Shown: piece after piece, positions 50,472-60,267 of the stretch
How positions within the stretch are numbered: position 1 is the first letter of the stretch
Layout: every line of letters begins with the position of its first letter
Assembly (NCBI RefSeq): GCF_002238045.1
Contig: NZ_NBYO01000001.1
Coordinates: 1,630,788-1,694,787 of the forward strand
DNA: 64,000 bases
Reading direction: 5' to 3'
Origin: Notoacmeibacter marinus
GTDB lineage: Bacteria > Pseudomonadota > Alphaproteobacteria > Rhizobiales > Rhizobiaceae
Translations under genes and position numbers: made by a program
Notes under the pieces: generated by a model
Told to the model about the DNA's origin: nothing
The model's input: the letters and a program-made list of their open reading frames with translations, nothing else
The model's database searches: none

Positions 50472-51254
50472 ATGGCGTTTGAGACGATCTTCTATGAGAC
50501 GGCAGGCAAGGTCGCGACCATACGGTTCAACCGTCCTCACCGGCTGAACGCGGTCGTTTCCGAACTCTATTCGGAGACCATCACGGCATTGAAGGAAGCC
50601 GAACGGGACCCCGCCATCGCCGTCATCGTTCTGACTGGAGAGGGGCGCGCCTTTTGTGTCGGCGCCGACCTCAAGGAGCACAAGTCCGGTTCCCGCACCG
50701 AACTGGAAAAGCTGCAATATCTGCAACTCGGCAACGATATATGCCGGACCATCCGCGAGCTGGACAAGCCTGTCATCGCGGCCGTGAACGGCTATGCGCT
50801 CGGCGCCGGGGCGGAAATCACCTGCTCGGCCGATTTCATTCTAATGAAGGAATCCGCCCAGATCGGATTTCCGGAAATCTCCATCGGAACGCATCTGGGC
50901 GGCGGCGTGACTGAAATCATGCCCCGACTGGTCGGCCTCTCCAAGGCCCGCTACCTGATCTTCAGCGGCGAGCGGATCAATGGGGCGGAAGCCGCCCGCA
51001 TCGGCCTTGCCACCCGATCCTTCCCGGACGAGGCCTTCGAGGCGGGCGTCGCGGCGTTCGCGGCGATGATCGGTGCGAAGGCGCCCTATTCGATGAAGTT
51101 CGCCAAGCGGCTTCTCAACGATGCTCAGCAGGATTTCGATTCGCGGCTGACCGCGGAGCTTTCGGCGCTTCGCACCTGCATGCTGACCGAGGACTGGCGG
51201 GAGGGCGTCGAGGCTTTCGCCGAGAAGCGGGCGCCGGTCTTCAAGGGTCGTTGA
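50472..51254 (+). CDS. Enoyl-CoA hydratase/isomerase family protein
   Basis: A 260-residue crotonase. The N-terminal oxyanion segment reads AFCVGADLKEH and the second half GYALGAGAEITCSADFILMKESAQIGFPEISIGTHLGGG, where the Glu of FPEIS is a likely catalytic residue. ATG 50472 follows GGAG; the GTG at 50460 is unlikely. It begins a forward operon of crotonase, acyl-CoA synthetase and a second crotonase, so it should hydrate or isomerise the CoA thioester made there. It diverges from the RpiR gene. Confidence 0.85.
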   Translation: MAFETIFYETAGKVATIRFNRPHRLNAVVSELYSETITALKEAERDPAIAVIVLTGEGRAFCVGADLKEHKSGSRTELEKLQYLQLGNDICRTIRELDKPVIAAVNGYALGAGAEITCSADFILMKESAQIGFPEISIGTHLGGGVTEIMPRLVGLSKARYLIFSGERINGAEAARIGLATRSFPDEAFEAGVAAFAAMIGAKAPYSMKFAKRLLNDAQQDFDSRLTAELSALRTCMLTEDWREGVEAFAEKRAPVFKGR

Positions 51255-51267
51255 GGGAAACACGGGC

Positions 51268-53412
51268 ATGAGCGAAGCACTTGACCGCATCTTCAAGGCG
51301 CGCTCGATCGCGATTGTCGGCGCATCTGGCGATCCCGCCAAGCGCGGCAACCAGGCGACCCGCAAGCTGCAGGCCGACGGATATGACGGGGCGATCTTCC
51401 CGATCCATCCGAAGGCGGATGAGATACTGGGCCTCAAGGCCTACCCGTCCGTTCTGGATGTGACCGCGCAGATCGATGTCGCCCTGATCTGCACGCCCGT
51501 CGGAACGCTGCCATCGGTTCTGGCGCAATGCGGAAAGAAGAAGATACCGGGCGCGGTCGTCCTGGCGGCCGGTTTCTCCGAGATTGGCCCGCAGGGCGAG
51601 CGGATCGCGGCGGAAACGCTGGAGGCGGCGCGGGCGCATAATGTCCGCCTCGTCGGACCCAACACCAACGGCGTGTTCAACCTCCACAACAGGATGAACA
51701 TGGTCGGCGTGCAGGACGCCGTCCCCGGCAATATCGGCATCTGTAGCCAGTCGGGCAACATGATGCTCGGTCTGGTGACCGAAGCGAAACGCCGGGGTGG
51801 CGTCGGCTTTTCCTCCTATGTCGGGGTCGGCAACCAGCTCGATGTCAGCCTGGCCGAATATCTCCGCTATTTCGGACAGGACGACGACACCCGATCCGCG
51901 GTGTTCTATGTCGAAGGCTTCAGGGACGGCCGCGCCTTTCTCGATACCTGTCGGGACGTGACGCAGACGAAGCCCGTGATCGTCTACAAGTCGGGCCGCA
52001 CAGAAGCGGGGCAGGTCGCCGCCAGCTCCCATACCGGATCGCTTGCTTCCAGCTTCACCCTGTCGCGCGATCTTCTGAGGCAGGCCGGCGCGACGGTCGT
52101 CGAACAGTCCGACAAGCTTCTTTCCGTGGCCGAAGGCCTTTCGAAACTGCCGGTCCCCAAAGGCGGCAAGGTCGCGATTCTGGCGGATGGCGGGGGCCAT
52201 GCCACGGTGACGGTGGATGCGCTGGTCGATGCCGGCGTCGAACTTGCGCGATTGTCGGAGCAAACCGTTCGGCGATTGCGCGATGTGCTGCCGGCGGCGG
52301 CGTCCTGCGTCAATCCGGTCGATGTGGCGGGCGGGACGGATGACGACCCTTCGGTCGCCGCGCTCTGCGCGGACATTCTGCTGGGGGACGACAGCGTCGA
52401 TCTTCTGATGCTGATCGGCATGTATGGCGGCTTCGCCGCGCGCTTCAATCCAGCCCTTCTTCAGAACGAGATGGCGACCTCGCGCCGCCTTGCGGACATC
52501 GCGGCGCGGCACGGCAAGCCGCTGCTGGTCCAGAGCGTCTATGCCGCGTTGCGAACCGAACCGATCGAGGTTCTCAAGGACCTTGGCGTGCCCGTCTTCG
52601 TCTGGCCGGAACCGGCCGTGCGATGCGTGTCCGAACTGATCTTCTATGCCAGGGCGCGGGATCGCAATGCCTCCTTCCCCCTGCTGGAGCCCGGCGAGCC
52701 CGAGCGCGAAGGATCGGACATTCTGGCCGCGGTTCTGGCCGATGGGCGGGACGCCTTTTACGAGCATGAGGCCAGGGATCTGCTCTCGGCCTATGGCATC
52801 GGGACGCCGCCGCAGTTTCTGGCGCGCAGCCGGAGCGATCTGCACGAGGCGGCGCGGGAGCTGGGAGACCGGCCCCTGGCAATGAAAATCGTCAGCCGTG
52901 ACATCCTCCACAAGTCGGATGCCGGCGGCGTCAGGCTGAATGTGCATGGCGAGCAGGCGCTGTCCGACGCCTACGGGTCGATCGTCGCCAGTGCGAAGGC
53001 CTATGATGGCGACGCCGACGTGCATGGCGTCCTCCTGTCTCCGATGGCGCAACCCGGCGTGGAGGTCATTATCGGCGTCGTTCACGATCCGATGTTCGGG
53101 CCGGTCATGATGTTCGGCCTTGGAGGCATTTTCGTCGAAATCCTGAAGGATGTCGCTTTCCGGTCGCTGCCCATGAGCCGGGCGGATGCCGGCGAGATGA
53201 TCGACGATATTCAGGGTTCGACGATGCTGGACGGCGCGCGCGGCCAGTTGCCGGTCGACCGAACGGCGTTGATCGATCTGATCATCCGTGTCTCCCGACT
53301 GGCGCTTTGCCACCCGGACATCGTGGAAATCGATCTCAACCCCGTCATTCTTCGCCATGACGGCTACGATGTCGTCGATGCCCGGATGATCCTGAAAGCG
53401 AAAGGCCACTGA
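51268..53412 (+). CDS. NDP-forming acyl-CoA synthetase (acetate-CoA ligase/succinyl-CoA synthetase-like)
   Basis: A 714-residue single-chain synthetase. An N-terminal CoA-binding domain (SIAIVGASGDPAKRGNQATRKL to about residue 130) is followed by the succinyl-CoA ligase-like domain with the phospho-His site VAASSHTGSLAS, and a C-terminal ATP-grasp domain (about residues 490-714: LLSAYGIGTPPQFLARS, KIVSRDILHKSDAGGVRLNV, MMFGLGGIFVEILKDVAFR). It makes an acyl-CoA from a free acid with ATP or GTP. The acid is unknown; the flanking crotonases suggest an unsaturated or cyclic acid. It begins 13 bases after the first crotonase stop. Confidence 0.87.
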   Translation: MSEALDRIFKARSIAIVGASGDPAKRGNQATRKLQADGYDGAIFPIHPKADEILGLKAYPSVLDVTAQIDVALICTPVGTLPSVLAQCGKKKIPGAVVLAAGFSEIGPQGERIAAETLEAARAHNVRLVGPNTNGVFNLHNRMNMVGVQDAVPGNIGICSQSGNMMLGLVTEAKRRGGVGFSSYVGVGNQLDVSLAEYLRYFGQDDDTRSAVFYVEGFRDGRAFLDTCRDVTQTKPVIVYKSGRTEAGQVAASSHTGSLASSFTLSRDLLRQAGATVVEQSDKLLSVAEGLSKLPVPKGGKVAILADGGGHATVTVDALVDAGVELARLSEQTVRRLRDVLPAAASCVNPVDVAGGTDDDPSVAALCADILLGDDSVDLLMLIGMYGGFAARFNPALLQNEMATSRRLADIAARHGKPLLVQSVYAALRTEPIEVLKDLGVPVFVWPEPAVRCVSELIFYARARDRNASFPLLEPGEPEREGSDILAAVLADGRDAFYEHEARDLLSAYGIGTPPQFLARSRSDLHEAARELGDRPLAMKIVSRDILHKSDAGGVRLNVHGEQALSDAYGSIVASAKAYDGDADVHGVLLSPMAQPGVEVIIGVVHDPMFGPVMMFGLGGIFVEILKDVAFRSLPMSRADAGEMIDDIQGSTMLDGARGQLPVDRTALIDLIIRVSRLALCHPDIVEIDLNPVILRHDGYDVVDARMILKAKGH

Positions 53413-54213
53413 ATGTCCGAGAAACTGCTTTACCAACAGGCCGGTCACGTCGTCACGCTGACCCTGAACGCGCCCGAAACCCGCAATGTGATTACCGATC
53501 GGGACATGATGGACGCGGTCGCTGAAGGCTTCGAAAGGGCCGAGGCCGATCAATCCGTCCGCTGCATCGTTCTGACCGGCGCCGGCAAGGCGTTCTCGTC
53601 GGGCGGCAATCTGCGTCACATGAAGGACAAGACGTCCATTTTCGGCGGCACGACGCTGGACGTGCGCGACGGCTACAGGTCCGGCATCCAGCGCATGGTC
53701 CGAACCGTCTGGAACTGCGAGGTGCCGATCATCGCGGCGGTGAACGGGCCGGCTTTCGGGGCCGGCTGCGACCTGACCGCCTTCTGCGACATCCGCATCG
53801 CATCGACGACGGCCGTCTTCGCCGAAAACTTCGTGCGCGTCGGCATCATTTCCGGTGACGGCGGCGCCTGGGTCTGGCCGCGCCAGATCGGCCTGTCGCG
53901 CGCCGCCGAAATGCTGTTCACCGGCGAGCCGATCGACGCGCAGACCGCGCTGGAATGGGGGCTTGTATCCTCGGTGGTCGAACCGGACGAACTGATGGAA
54001 AAGGCGTACGCCCTGGCAGAGCGGATCGCCTACAATCCGCCGCGTCAGCTTCGCCTCAGCAAGCGCCTGCTGCGCCAGGCAATGACCGCACGCCTCGACG
54101 ATATTCTCGAACTGTCGGCCATCTATCAGGGGGCCTGCCACCAGACCGACGATCACGCCGAAGCGGTCGACGCACTTCTGGAAAAGCGAGACGCCAGCTT
54201 CTCCGGCCAGTGA
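53413..54213 (+). CDS. Enoyl-CoA hydratase/isomerase family protein (second)
   Basis: A 266-residue crotonase. The N-terminal segment AFSSGGNLRHM provides the oxyanion hole (GGN), followed by GPAFGAGCDLTAFCDIRIAS and FAENFVRVGIISGDGGAWVWPRQIG. It is clearly different from the crotonase at 50472, so the two probably act in consecutive steps. It starts immediately after the synthetase stop (no gap) and ends seven bases before the convergent malic enzyme. Confidence 0.86.
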   Translation: MSEKLLYQQAGHVVTLTLNAPETRNVITDRDMMDAVAEGFERAEADQSVRCIVLTGAGKAFSSGGNLRHMKDKTSIFGGTTLDVRDGYRSGIQRMVRTVWNCEVPIIAAVNGPAFGAGCDLTAFCDIRIASTTAVFAENFVRVGIISGDGGAWVWPRQIGLSRAAEMLFTGEPIDAQTALEWGLVSSVVEPDELMEKAYALAERIAYNPPRQLRLSKRLLRQAMTARLDDILELSAIYQGACHQTDDHAEAVDALLEKRDASFSGQ

Positions 54214-54220
54214 TGGCGCT

Positions 54221-56500
54221 TTATCCGTAGCTGGACACGTCGGCGCCAGCGAGCGCGGCGATGTTGAGCAGGCCGCGTGACGTCACCTCCGGCGTCACGA
54301 TATGGGCGCGGTTGCCCATGCCCATCAGGATCGGGCCGACTTCGAGGCCGCCGGCCGCCGTCTTGAGCAGATTGCGCGCCGCGCCGGCGGCGTCCGTGCT
54401 GCCATAGATCAGCACATTGGCCTTGCCCGTCAGCCGGTTGCCCGGCAGCAGGCGCTCCCGCAGTTCGGGATTGAGCGCGACATCGGTGTTCATCTCGCCC
54501 TCATACTCGAAGTCGCATTCGGTGCGGTCGAGGGTCTTGAGCGCGCCGCGCATCAGCCGTCCCGTCCGGCTGTCTAGATTGCCGAATTGCGAACCGGAAC
54601 AGAGCGCGATCTTCGGATCGATGCCGAAACGGCGGACATGGCGCGCCGCCGCGATCACCGTCCAGGCCAGTGTTTCTTCGGTCTGTTCGATATTGACATG
54701 CGTGTCGGCGACGAACAGCGGCCCGTCGTCCAGGATCACGAGCGACAAGGCGCCGGCGGGCGACAGATCGTCGGTCTCCAGCATCTGCCGCACATAGTTC
54801 AGATGCCACAGATACTGGCCGAACGTGCCGCAGATCATGCTGTCGGCGTCGCCGAGGCGGACCATGACGGCCGCAATGGCGGTGGTGTTGGTGCGCAGCA
54901 CGGCCTTTGCGAGGTCAGGCGTCACCCCGCGCCGCTTCATCGCCTCGTGATAGGTCTGCCAGTAATCGCGGTAGCGCTCGTCATTCTCGGGATTGACGAT
55001 ATCGACATCCTGATCGACCACGAGCGTCAGGCCCTCGCGCTCGATGCGGGCGCGGATGACGTCGGGGCGCCCAACGAGGACGGGCTTGTCCGAACGATCG
55101 GCCAGCATGGCCTGTGCTGCGTGGAGAACGCGCACATCCTCGCCCTCGGCAAACACGATCCGCCGGTGCGACTGCCGCGCCGCGTCGAAGACGCCGCGCA
55201 TGATCATCGACGAACGGAAGACCTGGGCTTCCAGTTTGCGGCGATAGTCGTCCAGATCGATGGTACGGCGCGCGACGCCCGAATCCATCGCCGCCTTCGC
55301 CACGGCCAGCGCGATGGTCGGCAGCAGCCGCGGATCGAACGGTTTGGGAATCAGGTAATCCGGCCCGAAGGACAGGCGTTCCCCCTCATAGGCGCGGCCG
55401 ACCTCCGCCGTGGTCGTCTTGCGCGCCAGAGAGGCGATCGCCTCGACGCAGGCCAGTTTCATTTCATCGTTGATCTGGCTGGCCTCGACATCCAGCGCAC
55501 CCCGGAAGATGAAGGGGAAGCACAGGACATTGTTGACCTGGTTCGGAAAATCGGAGCGGCCGGTCGCGATCATCGCGCCGGGGGAGGCGGCCCGCGCCTC
55601 CTCGGGCATGATTTCCGGCACCGGATTGGCGAGCGCGAAGATGATCGGCTTGTCCGCCATGCGCGAGACCGCCGCCGCCGGCAGAAGGCCGGGACCGGAC
55701 AGGCCGAGAAACATGTCCGCGCCGTCCAGCGCATCGCCGAGGACAGTGTCCTTCGGCGCATGGGCAAAAGCCATCTGTTCCGGGCAAAGATCGGTCCGGC
55801 CGGGATGCAGAACGCCATCCTTGTCGAAGACGGTGATCGCCTCCTTCGGCACGCCGAGCTTGTGCAGCATCGTCAGGCAGGCAACGCCCGCCGCGCCGGC
55901 GCCCATCGCCACGATGCGAATGTCCTCGGGTCGCTTGCCGGCAAGGTGCAGCGCATTGCGCGCCGCCGCGGCAACCACGATCGCCGTTCCGTGCTGGTCG
56001 TCGTGAAAGACGGGAATGCCCATGCGCGAGCGGCAGATGCGCTCCACCGCGAAACATTCCGGCGCCTTGATGTCTTCCAGATTGATCGCGCCGAAAGTGG
56101 GTTCCAGGCGGCAGACCAGATCGGCGAGCCTTTCGGGGTCCGCTTCGTCGACCTCGATGTCGAAACAGTCGATTCCGGCGAATTTCTTGAAGAGGACCGC
56201 CTTGCCCTCCATCACCGGTTTGGAGGCCTGCGCGCCGATATTGCCGAGGCCAAGAACTGCCGTGCCATTGGTGATGACAGCGACGAGATTGCGTTTGGCC
56301 GTGAAGCGTGTGGCCGCGCTGGCGTCCTCGGCGATGGCCATGCAGGCATCGGCGACGCCGGGCGAATAGGCGCGCGCCAGATCGCGATTGGTCGCCATCG
56401 GCTTGGTGGGCCGGATTTCGAGTTTTCCCGCCCTTGGGAACTCGTGATAATCCAGTGCCGCCTTGCGCTCGGCCCCTCTCTTTGCATCGTCGACGGACAT
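54221..56500 (-). CDS. maeB: NADP-dependent malic enzyme with C-terminal phosphotransacetylase-like domain (MaeB type)
   Basis: A 759-residue two-domain protein. The malic domain has the tyrosine segment [48 protein letters not shown] and the metal-binding [15 protein letters not shown], and the Rossmann [13 protein letters not shown]. The C-terminal half (about residues 430-759) is phosphate acetyl/butyryl-transferase-like ([38 protein letters not shown]) and probably regulatory. It converts malate to pyruvate and CO2, supplying NADPH and precursors. ATG 56500 follows GGGAG. It is convergent with the crotonase operon. Confidence 0.93.
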   Translation of the reverse strand: MSVDDAKRGAERKAALDYHEFPRAGKLEIRPTKPMATNRDLARAYSPGVADACMAIAEDASAATRFTAKRNLVAVITNGTAVLGLGNIGAQASKPVMEGKAVLFKKFAGIDCFDIEVDEADPERLADLVCRLEPTFGAINLEDIKAPECFAVERICRSRMGIPVFHDDQHGTAIVVAAAARNALHLAGKRPEDIRIVAMGAGAAGVACLTMLHKLGVPKEAITVFDKDGVLHPGRTDLCPEQMAFAHAPKDTVLGDALDGADMFLGLSGPGLLPAAAVSRMADKPIIFALANPVPEIMPEEARAASPGAMIATGRSDFPNQVNNVLCFPFIFRGALDVEASQINDEMKLACVEAIASLARKTTTAEVGRAYEGERLSFGPDYLIPKPFDPRLLPTIALAVAKAAMDSGVARRTIDLDDYRRKLEAQVFRSSMIMRGVFDAARQSHRRIVFAEGEDVRVLHAAQAMLADRSDKPVLVGRPDVIRARIEREGLTLVVDQDVDIVNPENDERYRDYWQTYHEAMKRRGVTPDLAKAVLRTNTTAIAAVMVRLGDADSMICGTFGQYLWHLNYVRQMLETDDLSPAGALSLVILDDGPLFVADTHVNIEQTEETLAWTVIAAARHVRRFGIDPKIALCSGSQFGNLDSRTGRLMRGALKTLDRTECDFEYEGEMNTDVALNPELRERLLPGNRLTGKANVLIYGSTDAAGAARNLLKTAAGGLEVGPILMGMGNRAHIVTPEVTSRGLLNIAALAGADVSSYG

Positions 56501-56685
56501 GAAAACTCCCACCCAGCGCCCGACCGGTAGATCGGGCCGTTTCGATCAGCGATTGTGAATGCTCTCGCGGCCCTTCTCGTGCGCGGAGATCGAAGAAAAC
56601 GCAAGGGCGACCGGCCTTCGGTTCATCCCCCAATTCGTCGAAGCGTCAGCCGAGCGGATACAGCAAGGCGCGCGCGTACGGTGGA

Positions 56686-59600
56686 TCACAGACCGAGTAC
56701 CTCCAGTTCCGCCGCGATCTGCGGACGCACCTTCGCCACGGCTTCCTCCTTGACGGGTCCGAAGCCGCGAATTTCCATCACGAGCGCGGCGATCCGCGCT
56801 GCATCGGTCAGATTGTCCTCGGTCAGTCCGCCGATCAGACGATCCAGAAGGTCGCGATAGTCTGCGATCAGCTCGCGCTCCATCCGCCGCTCGTCGCTAT
56901 AGCCGAACGGATCGAATCTGGTGCGGCGCAGGCCCTTCATCTTCGCGAGTTGGCCGAAGACCGGCCGGATCCAAGGACCGAATGCGCGCTTCAGCGGTCG
57001 CCCCCGCGCGTCGTGCTTGAAGGAGAGAATGGGCGGCGCTAGATGGTGCTTGACCGAGTAATCGCCCTCGAAACGGTTCTTCAGCCCTTCATGGAAGCCG
57101 GTCTGGGTGTGCAGCCGCGCCACTTCGTACTCGTCCTTGTAGGACATCAGCTTGAAGAGGCCCTTCAGCGCCGATTCGGTCAGAGCGCCAGCCTGTCCGG
57201 TAACATTCTCCTCGGCTTTTCGAACACGGGCGATGTCGGCGCGGTAGCGGTCCGCCCAGTCCGCATCCTGATAATCGGTCAGGAACGCGGCCCGCCGCTC
57301 GATCATCTGATCGAGCGTCAGAATCGCGGTGACCGGCAGGCCAGCCGCGGCCTCCAGCGCCTCGGGATTGTCGATGGCGATGCGGCCCCAGGTGAAAGCG
57401 TCCCTGTTGAGATCGGGCTTCACGCCATTCAATTCGATCGCGCGCATCAGCGAGGCTTCGGATAATGGGACCAGGCCCGCCTGCCAGGCGGCGCCGAGCA
57501 TCATGACATTGGCGAACACGGCTTCGCCGAGCAGCGCCTCCGATAGCGCGTTGGCATCCAGCGTGCGCAGCGTTTCGCCATTGACGGTCTCGGCAATCGC
57601 CGCGAGGCGCTGGCCGGCGTTCAGATCGGCATCGCGGTTCTGAACGAGGTCGCCCGTCGGCATGATGGCCGTGTTGACCACCGCGCGCGTCTCGTTCTTG
57701 CGATAGGTCAGCGATGCTTTCGGTGAGGAACTCACCACGAGGTCGCAGCCGATCAATGCGTCAGCCGAACTCGGCTCGATCTTCACCTGATTGACGCCGT
57801 CCTCGTCCTCCGACATGCGGATATAGCTCAGCACCGGGCCGAACTTCTGCGCAAAGCCCATGAAATCCAGAACGGATGTGCCCCGGCCTTCCAGATTAGC
57901 GGCCATGGCGATCAGTTGCCCGACCGTGACGACGCCGGTGCCGCCGACCCCGGTCACCAGAATATCCCAGGGCTTATCGAGCGCCGGCAGTTCCGGCGTC
58001 GGCAGTGCCGCGTTCAGCGCATCGAAGCCAGAGGCATCGCCCGACGCCTTCGTCTTTTTCAGCGTCGCGCCCTCCACGGTCACGAAGCTCGGGCAGAACC
58101 CGTTCAGGCAGGTGAAATCCTTGTTGCAGGAGTTCAGATTGATCTTCCGCTTGCGGCCGAACTCCGTCTCGATGGGCTCGACGCTGAGGCAGTTCGATTC
58201 GACCGAGCAGTCGCCGCAACCCTCGCAGACCAGTGGATTGATGACCGCGAAGCGCTTCGGGTCGACCATCTTGCCGCGCTTGCGGAGCCGGCGCTTCTCA
58301 GCCGCGCAGGTCTGCTGGTAGATGATCGCCGTGGTGCCTTCGATCTGACGCAATTCGCGCTGGATACGATCCAGTTCGCGCCGGTGCTCGATCGGCACGC
58401 CCTTCGGAAAGTCGGAGCGTCGGAAATTTTCCGGCTGGTCGGAGACGACCACCAGCTTTTTCACGCCTTCGGCGACGAGGCTTTTCGCCACCGCCTCGAC
58501 TGTGAGCGGGCCGTCCACCGTCTGGCCGCCTGTCATGGCGACGGCGTCGTTGAACAGAATCTTGTAGGTGATGTTTGTGCCGGCGGCGATGGCCTGGCGA
58601 ACGGCGAGCGAGCCGGAATGGTAGTAGGTGCCGTCGCCGAGGTTCTGGAAGATGTGCTTGTTGCCGTTGAATTTCGAGCGGGCGACCCAGTTCACGCCTT
58701 CGCCGCCCATCTGGATCAGCGAGGTCGTGTTGCGGTTCATCCAGCTGGCCATGAAATGGCAGCCGATGCCGGCTAACGCCTGACTGCCGTCCGGAACCTT
58801 GGTCGAGGTGTTGTGCGGACAGCCGGAGCAGAAATAGGGCGTTCTGGCAGCGCCCGGCACATCGATGGGATTCGGCGCCGGGACGATCGACTTTGCCTTT
58901 TCGGCCAGGTTCAACCCTTCGAAGTTGAGGTCCAGCCGTTCGGCGATGATCTGCGCCAGCATGACGGCGCCCAATTCGCGCGTCCACGGCACGAGGCGCT
59001 CGCCCTTCTCGTTGCGCTTGCCGACCATGCGTTGGGGCTTCTGGCCCGGAAAATCGTAGAAATATTCCTTCAGCTGGCTTTCGATGATCCCGCGCTTTTC
59101 CTCGATGACGAGGAGTTCCTGCTTGCCGACGGCGAAATCGAGCGCGCCGACATATTCCAGCGGCCAGACCATGCCCACCTTGTAGATATCGATGCCGAGT
59201 TCGGCGGCCCGTTCGCGCCCGATTCCGAGAAGCCGAAGCGCTTCCAGCACGTCGAGATGCGATTTGCCGGTGGTGACGATACCGAAACGGGCATCGCCAT
59301 GGCCCCATTCCACCCGGTCGATCGGATTGGCGCGGGCGAAAGCCAGAACCGCGTTCTTCTTGGCTTCCATCCGCTCTTCGATCTGAAAGCCCGGCAGATC
59401 GGGCCAGCGATAGTGAAGGCCCGTTTGCGGGGGCTCGTAATCGGGCGTGACGAACTGCCGATCCTCCGGCAGTTCGAACGACATGCCGGATTCGACGGTC
59501 TCCGAAATGGCCTTGAAGCCGACCCACATGCCGGAGAAGCGCGATAGGGCGTAGCCCCATTCGGCGAAGGGCAGGAACTCGGCGACATTGGCCGGATGGA

Positions 59601-60126
59601 TCGTCGGCATGAAGAAATTCATGAAGGCCACATCGGACTGATGCGGCATCGAGGACGACACGCAGCCATGGTCGTCGCCGGCAACCACCAGAACGCCGCC
59701 ATGGGGCGACGCGCCATAGGCATTGCCATGCTTCAGCGCATCGGAGGCGCGGTCGACGCCCGGCCCCTTGCCGTACCAGAGCCCGAAGACGGCCAGGCAC
59801 TGCTTGTCCGGGTCGGTCTCGACCTGCTGCGTCCCGATCATCTGGGTGGCGCCGAATTCCTCGTTCACCGCCGGCAGAAACTCGATTCCCGCATCGGCGA
59901 CGATCTGGCGATTGTTGCCAATCTCCAGATCGATGCCGCCGACCGGCGAGCCGCGATAGCCGGAGACGTAGCCGCGCGTATCAAGCCCGTTTTGCCGGTC
60001 GCGCCGCGCCTGATCGAGAACGATGCGGACGATGGCCTGCGTGCCGGTCAGGAAAACCCGCCCGCTTCTGCTCGTATAGCGGTCGATCAGTTCGTAATTG
60101 TCCAGAACCGGTGTCTGGTCAGTCAT
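56686..60126 (-). CDS. Indolepyruvate ferredoxin oxidoreductase, fused alpha/beta subunits (IorAB type)
   Basis: A 1146-residue thiamine-diphosphate and Fe-S enzyme. The N-terminal pyruvate-binding part (GTQAIVRIVLDQARRD, SGYRGSPVGGIDLEI) is followed by a TPP-binding region (CSGCPHNTSTKVPDGS, GGEGVNWVARS, FQNLGDGTYYHSGSLA), a ferredoxin-type cluster (CEGCGDCSVESNCLSVEP, then CNKDFTCLNGFCPSF) and the gamma/beta-like domain (DILVTGVGGTGVVTVGQLIAMAANLEGRG). It decarboxylates aryl-pyruvates from aromatic amino acids to acyl-CoA with reduced ferredoxin. The single-chain form is common in Proteobacteria. It stands alone. Confidence 0.92.
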   Translation of the reverse strand: MTDQTPVLDNYELIDRYTSRSGRVFLTGTQAIVRIVLDQARRDRQNGLDTRGYVSGYRGSPVGGIDLEIGNNRQIVADAGIEFLPAVNEEFGATQMIGTQQVETDPDKQCLAVFGLWYGKGPGVDRASDALKHGNAYGASPHGGVLVVAGDDHGCVSSSMPHQSDVAFMNFFMPTIHPANVAEFLPFAEWGYALSRFSGMWVGFKAISETVESGMSFELPEDRQFVTPDYEPPQTGLHYRWPDLPGFQIEERMEAKKNAVLAFARANPIDRVEWGHGDARFGIVTTGKSHLDVLEALRLLGIGRERAAELGIDIYKVGMVWPLEYVGALDFAVGKQELLVIEEKRGIIESQLKEYFYDFPGQKPQRMVGKRNEKGERLVPWTRELGAVMLAQIIAERLDLNFEGLNLAEKAKSIVPAPNPIDVPGAARTPYFCSGCPHNTSTKVPDGSQALAGIGCHFMASWMNRNTTSLIQMGGEGVNWVARSKFNGNKHIFQNLGDGTYYHSGSLAVRQAIAAGTNITYKILFNDAVAMTGGQTVDGPLTVEAVAKSLVAEGVKKLVVVSDQPENFRRSDFPKGVPIEHRRELDRIQRELRQIEGTTAIIYQQTCAAEKRRLRKRGKMVDPKRFAVINPLVCEGCGDCSVESNCLSVEPIETEFGRKRKINLNSCNKDFTCLNGFCPSFVTVEGATLKKTKASGDASGFDALNAALPTPELPALDKPWDILVTGVGGTGVVTVGQLIAMAANLEGRGTSVLDFMGFAQKFGPVLSYIRMSEDEDGVNQVKIEPSSADALIGCDLVVSSSPKASLTYRKNETRAVVNTAIMPTGDLVQNRDADLNAGQRLAAIAETVNGETLRTLDANALSEALLGEAVFANVMMLGAAWQAGLVPLSEASLMRAIELNGVKPDLNRDAFTWGRIAIDNPEALEAAAGLPVTAILTLDQMIERRAAFLTDYQDADWADRYRADIARVRKAEENVTGQAGALTESALKGLFKLMSYKDEYEVARLHTQTGFHEGLKNRFEGDYSVKHHLAPPILSFKHDARGRPLKRAFGPWIRPVFGQLAKMKGLRRTRFDPFGYSDERRMERELIADYRDLLDRLIGGLTEDNLTDAARIAALVMEIRGFGPVKEEAVAKVRPQIAAELEVLGL

Positions 60127-60267
60127 GGTTCTTCCTCCCAGAGCGCCATGGCAGAGTATTCGACGATTGTAGAACTATATCGATCGCGAACGAAATGCCT
60201 CGTCACTGCGGTAAGAGGAAACCGAATGCCGTCAACCTCCGGTCCAGCCGCCGACCCATACGTTATT

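Noticed and set aside
51241-54156. 971-codon open frame on the reverse strand
   Set aside because: It lies opposite the acyl-CoA synthetase and second crotonase, has no recognisable domain and is low-complexity in His, Arg, Gly and Asp, as expected for an antisense shadow in GC-rich DNA.
54587-56530. 647-codon forward frame opposite malic enzyme
   Set aside because: Shadow of maeB; no family motif, no ribosome site, biased composition.
58298-59800. 500-codon reverse frame within the indolepyruvate oxidoreductase
   Set aside because: Same strand but other frame; the 1146-residue enzyme is complete and continuous, so this is a frame shadow.
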